A stretch of 5,144 bases of DNA from Nitrospirota bacterium (GTDB lineage: Bacteria; Nitrospirota; Nitrospiria; Nitrospirales; UBA8639), in NCBI GenBank assembly GCA_029879555.1, contig JAOUQB010000210.1, positions 1-5,144 of the forward strand. Direction: 5' to 3'. Below the pieces are notes generated by a model. The model worked only from the letters and a program-made list of their open reading frames with translations. It searched no databases and had not been told where the DNA came from. Shown here piece after piece: positions 4,946 to 5,144 of this stretch. A program made the translations under genes and the position numbers. Position 1 is the first letter of the stretch. Every line of letters starts with the position of its first letter.

Positions 4946-5144
4946 TTAGCCATTGAGACCTAGGAGCTAGTCCAAGGAGCACGACTCCACCCGGAAAACC
5001 GAATACCCCACATTTCTCGTCTTCCCGTTCGACACTACCTTCGCCAAAATCTATCCTAGAACAGAAAAGGAATGATTCGTTTCGTTCGCATTCTGTACTC
5101 TTTATATGAAGGGAACCGAGCCAGCAGTAGTTGTTCTTCATACC
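4946..5144. other. Right-edge non-coding stretch, no supported gene
   Basis: No protein family, RNA gene or strong promoter is recognised. A minus-strand frame (5141-4929) runs through the repeat and has no domain-like features. An ATG at 5106 opens a plus-strand frame to the window edge (13 codons, MKGTEPAVVVLHT), but no ribosome site precedes it. It could be the start of a further gene of the operon or chance. Confidence 0.4.

Noticed and set aside
4699..4953. Minus-strand frame of 84 codons across the hemD end and the repeat
   Set aside because: It reads through the hemD C-terminus and both repeat hairpins, which argues for a chance frame.

Overview
The window comes from a bacterial chromosome with roughly balanced base composition, compact genes and Shine-Dalgarno-type starts. 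An exported protein suggests a Gram-negative-type envelope. The gene styles and the short degenerate intergenic repeats remind me of Nitrospirota (Nitrospira-like) genomes. That is an impression only, because the window holds no phylogenetic marker. I see no tRNA, rRNA, CRISPR array, transposase or phage gene.

Layout. The left half is on the minus strand. Reading in transcription order, it has a VOC/glyoxalase-fold gene (2802 to 2395), a 114-base gap flanked by two oppositely oriented arrays of degenerate 7-base repeats, and a 539-residue MBL-fold hydrolase with a long N-terminal extension (2280 to 661). A 138-base gap with a good sigma70-type promoter follows, then a RicT/PSP1-family gene cut by the left window edge (522 to 1). 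The right half is on the plus strand. It has an exported SUMF1/FGE-fold protein lacking the catalytic cysteines (3014-3886), then a HemD-family uroporphyrinogen-III synthase (3917-4780) 30 bases downstream, probably in one operon. The 364-base tail carries a REP-pair/MITE-like inverted repeat (about 4812-4945) and no convincing gene.

The interval 2803-3013 is a divergent control region. It holds a minus-strand promoter with a 17-base spacer, a 10-base palindrome over its expected start site, an ATTGG-N4-CCAAT inverted repeat, and a plus-strand promoter whose transcript would begin just upstream of the SUMF1-family start.

How the genes may work together. SUMF1-like plus HemD suggests a link between an exported accessory protein and tetrapyrrole (heme or siroheme) supply. 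NirV, which accompanies the copper nitrite reductase NirK in some denitrifiers, is one known member of the SUMF1 fold, but nirK is not visible here. The VOC and MBL genes may be co-transcribed, with no clear shared substrate. RicT appears to start its own transcript. No wholly new system is evident. The most unusual items are the heptad arrays (one overlapping a stop codon, one occupying the ribosome-binding region of the next gene), the N-terminal extension on the MBL protein, the cysteine-less FGE-like protein paired with HemD, and the REP-pair element.
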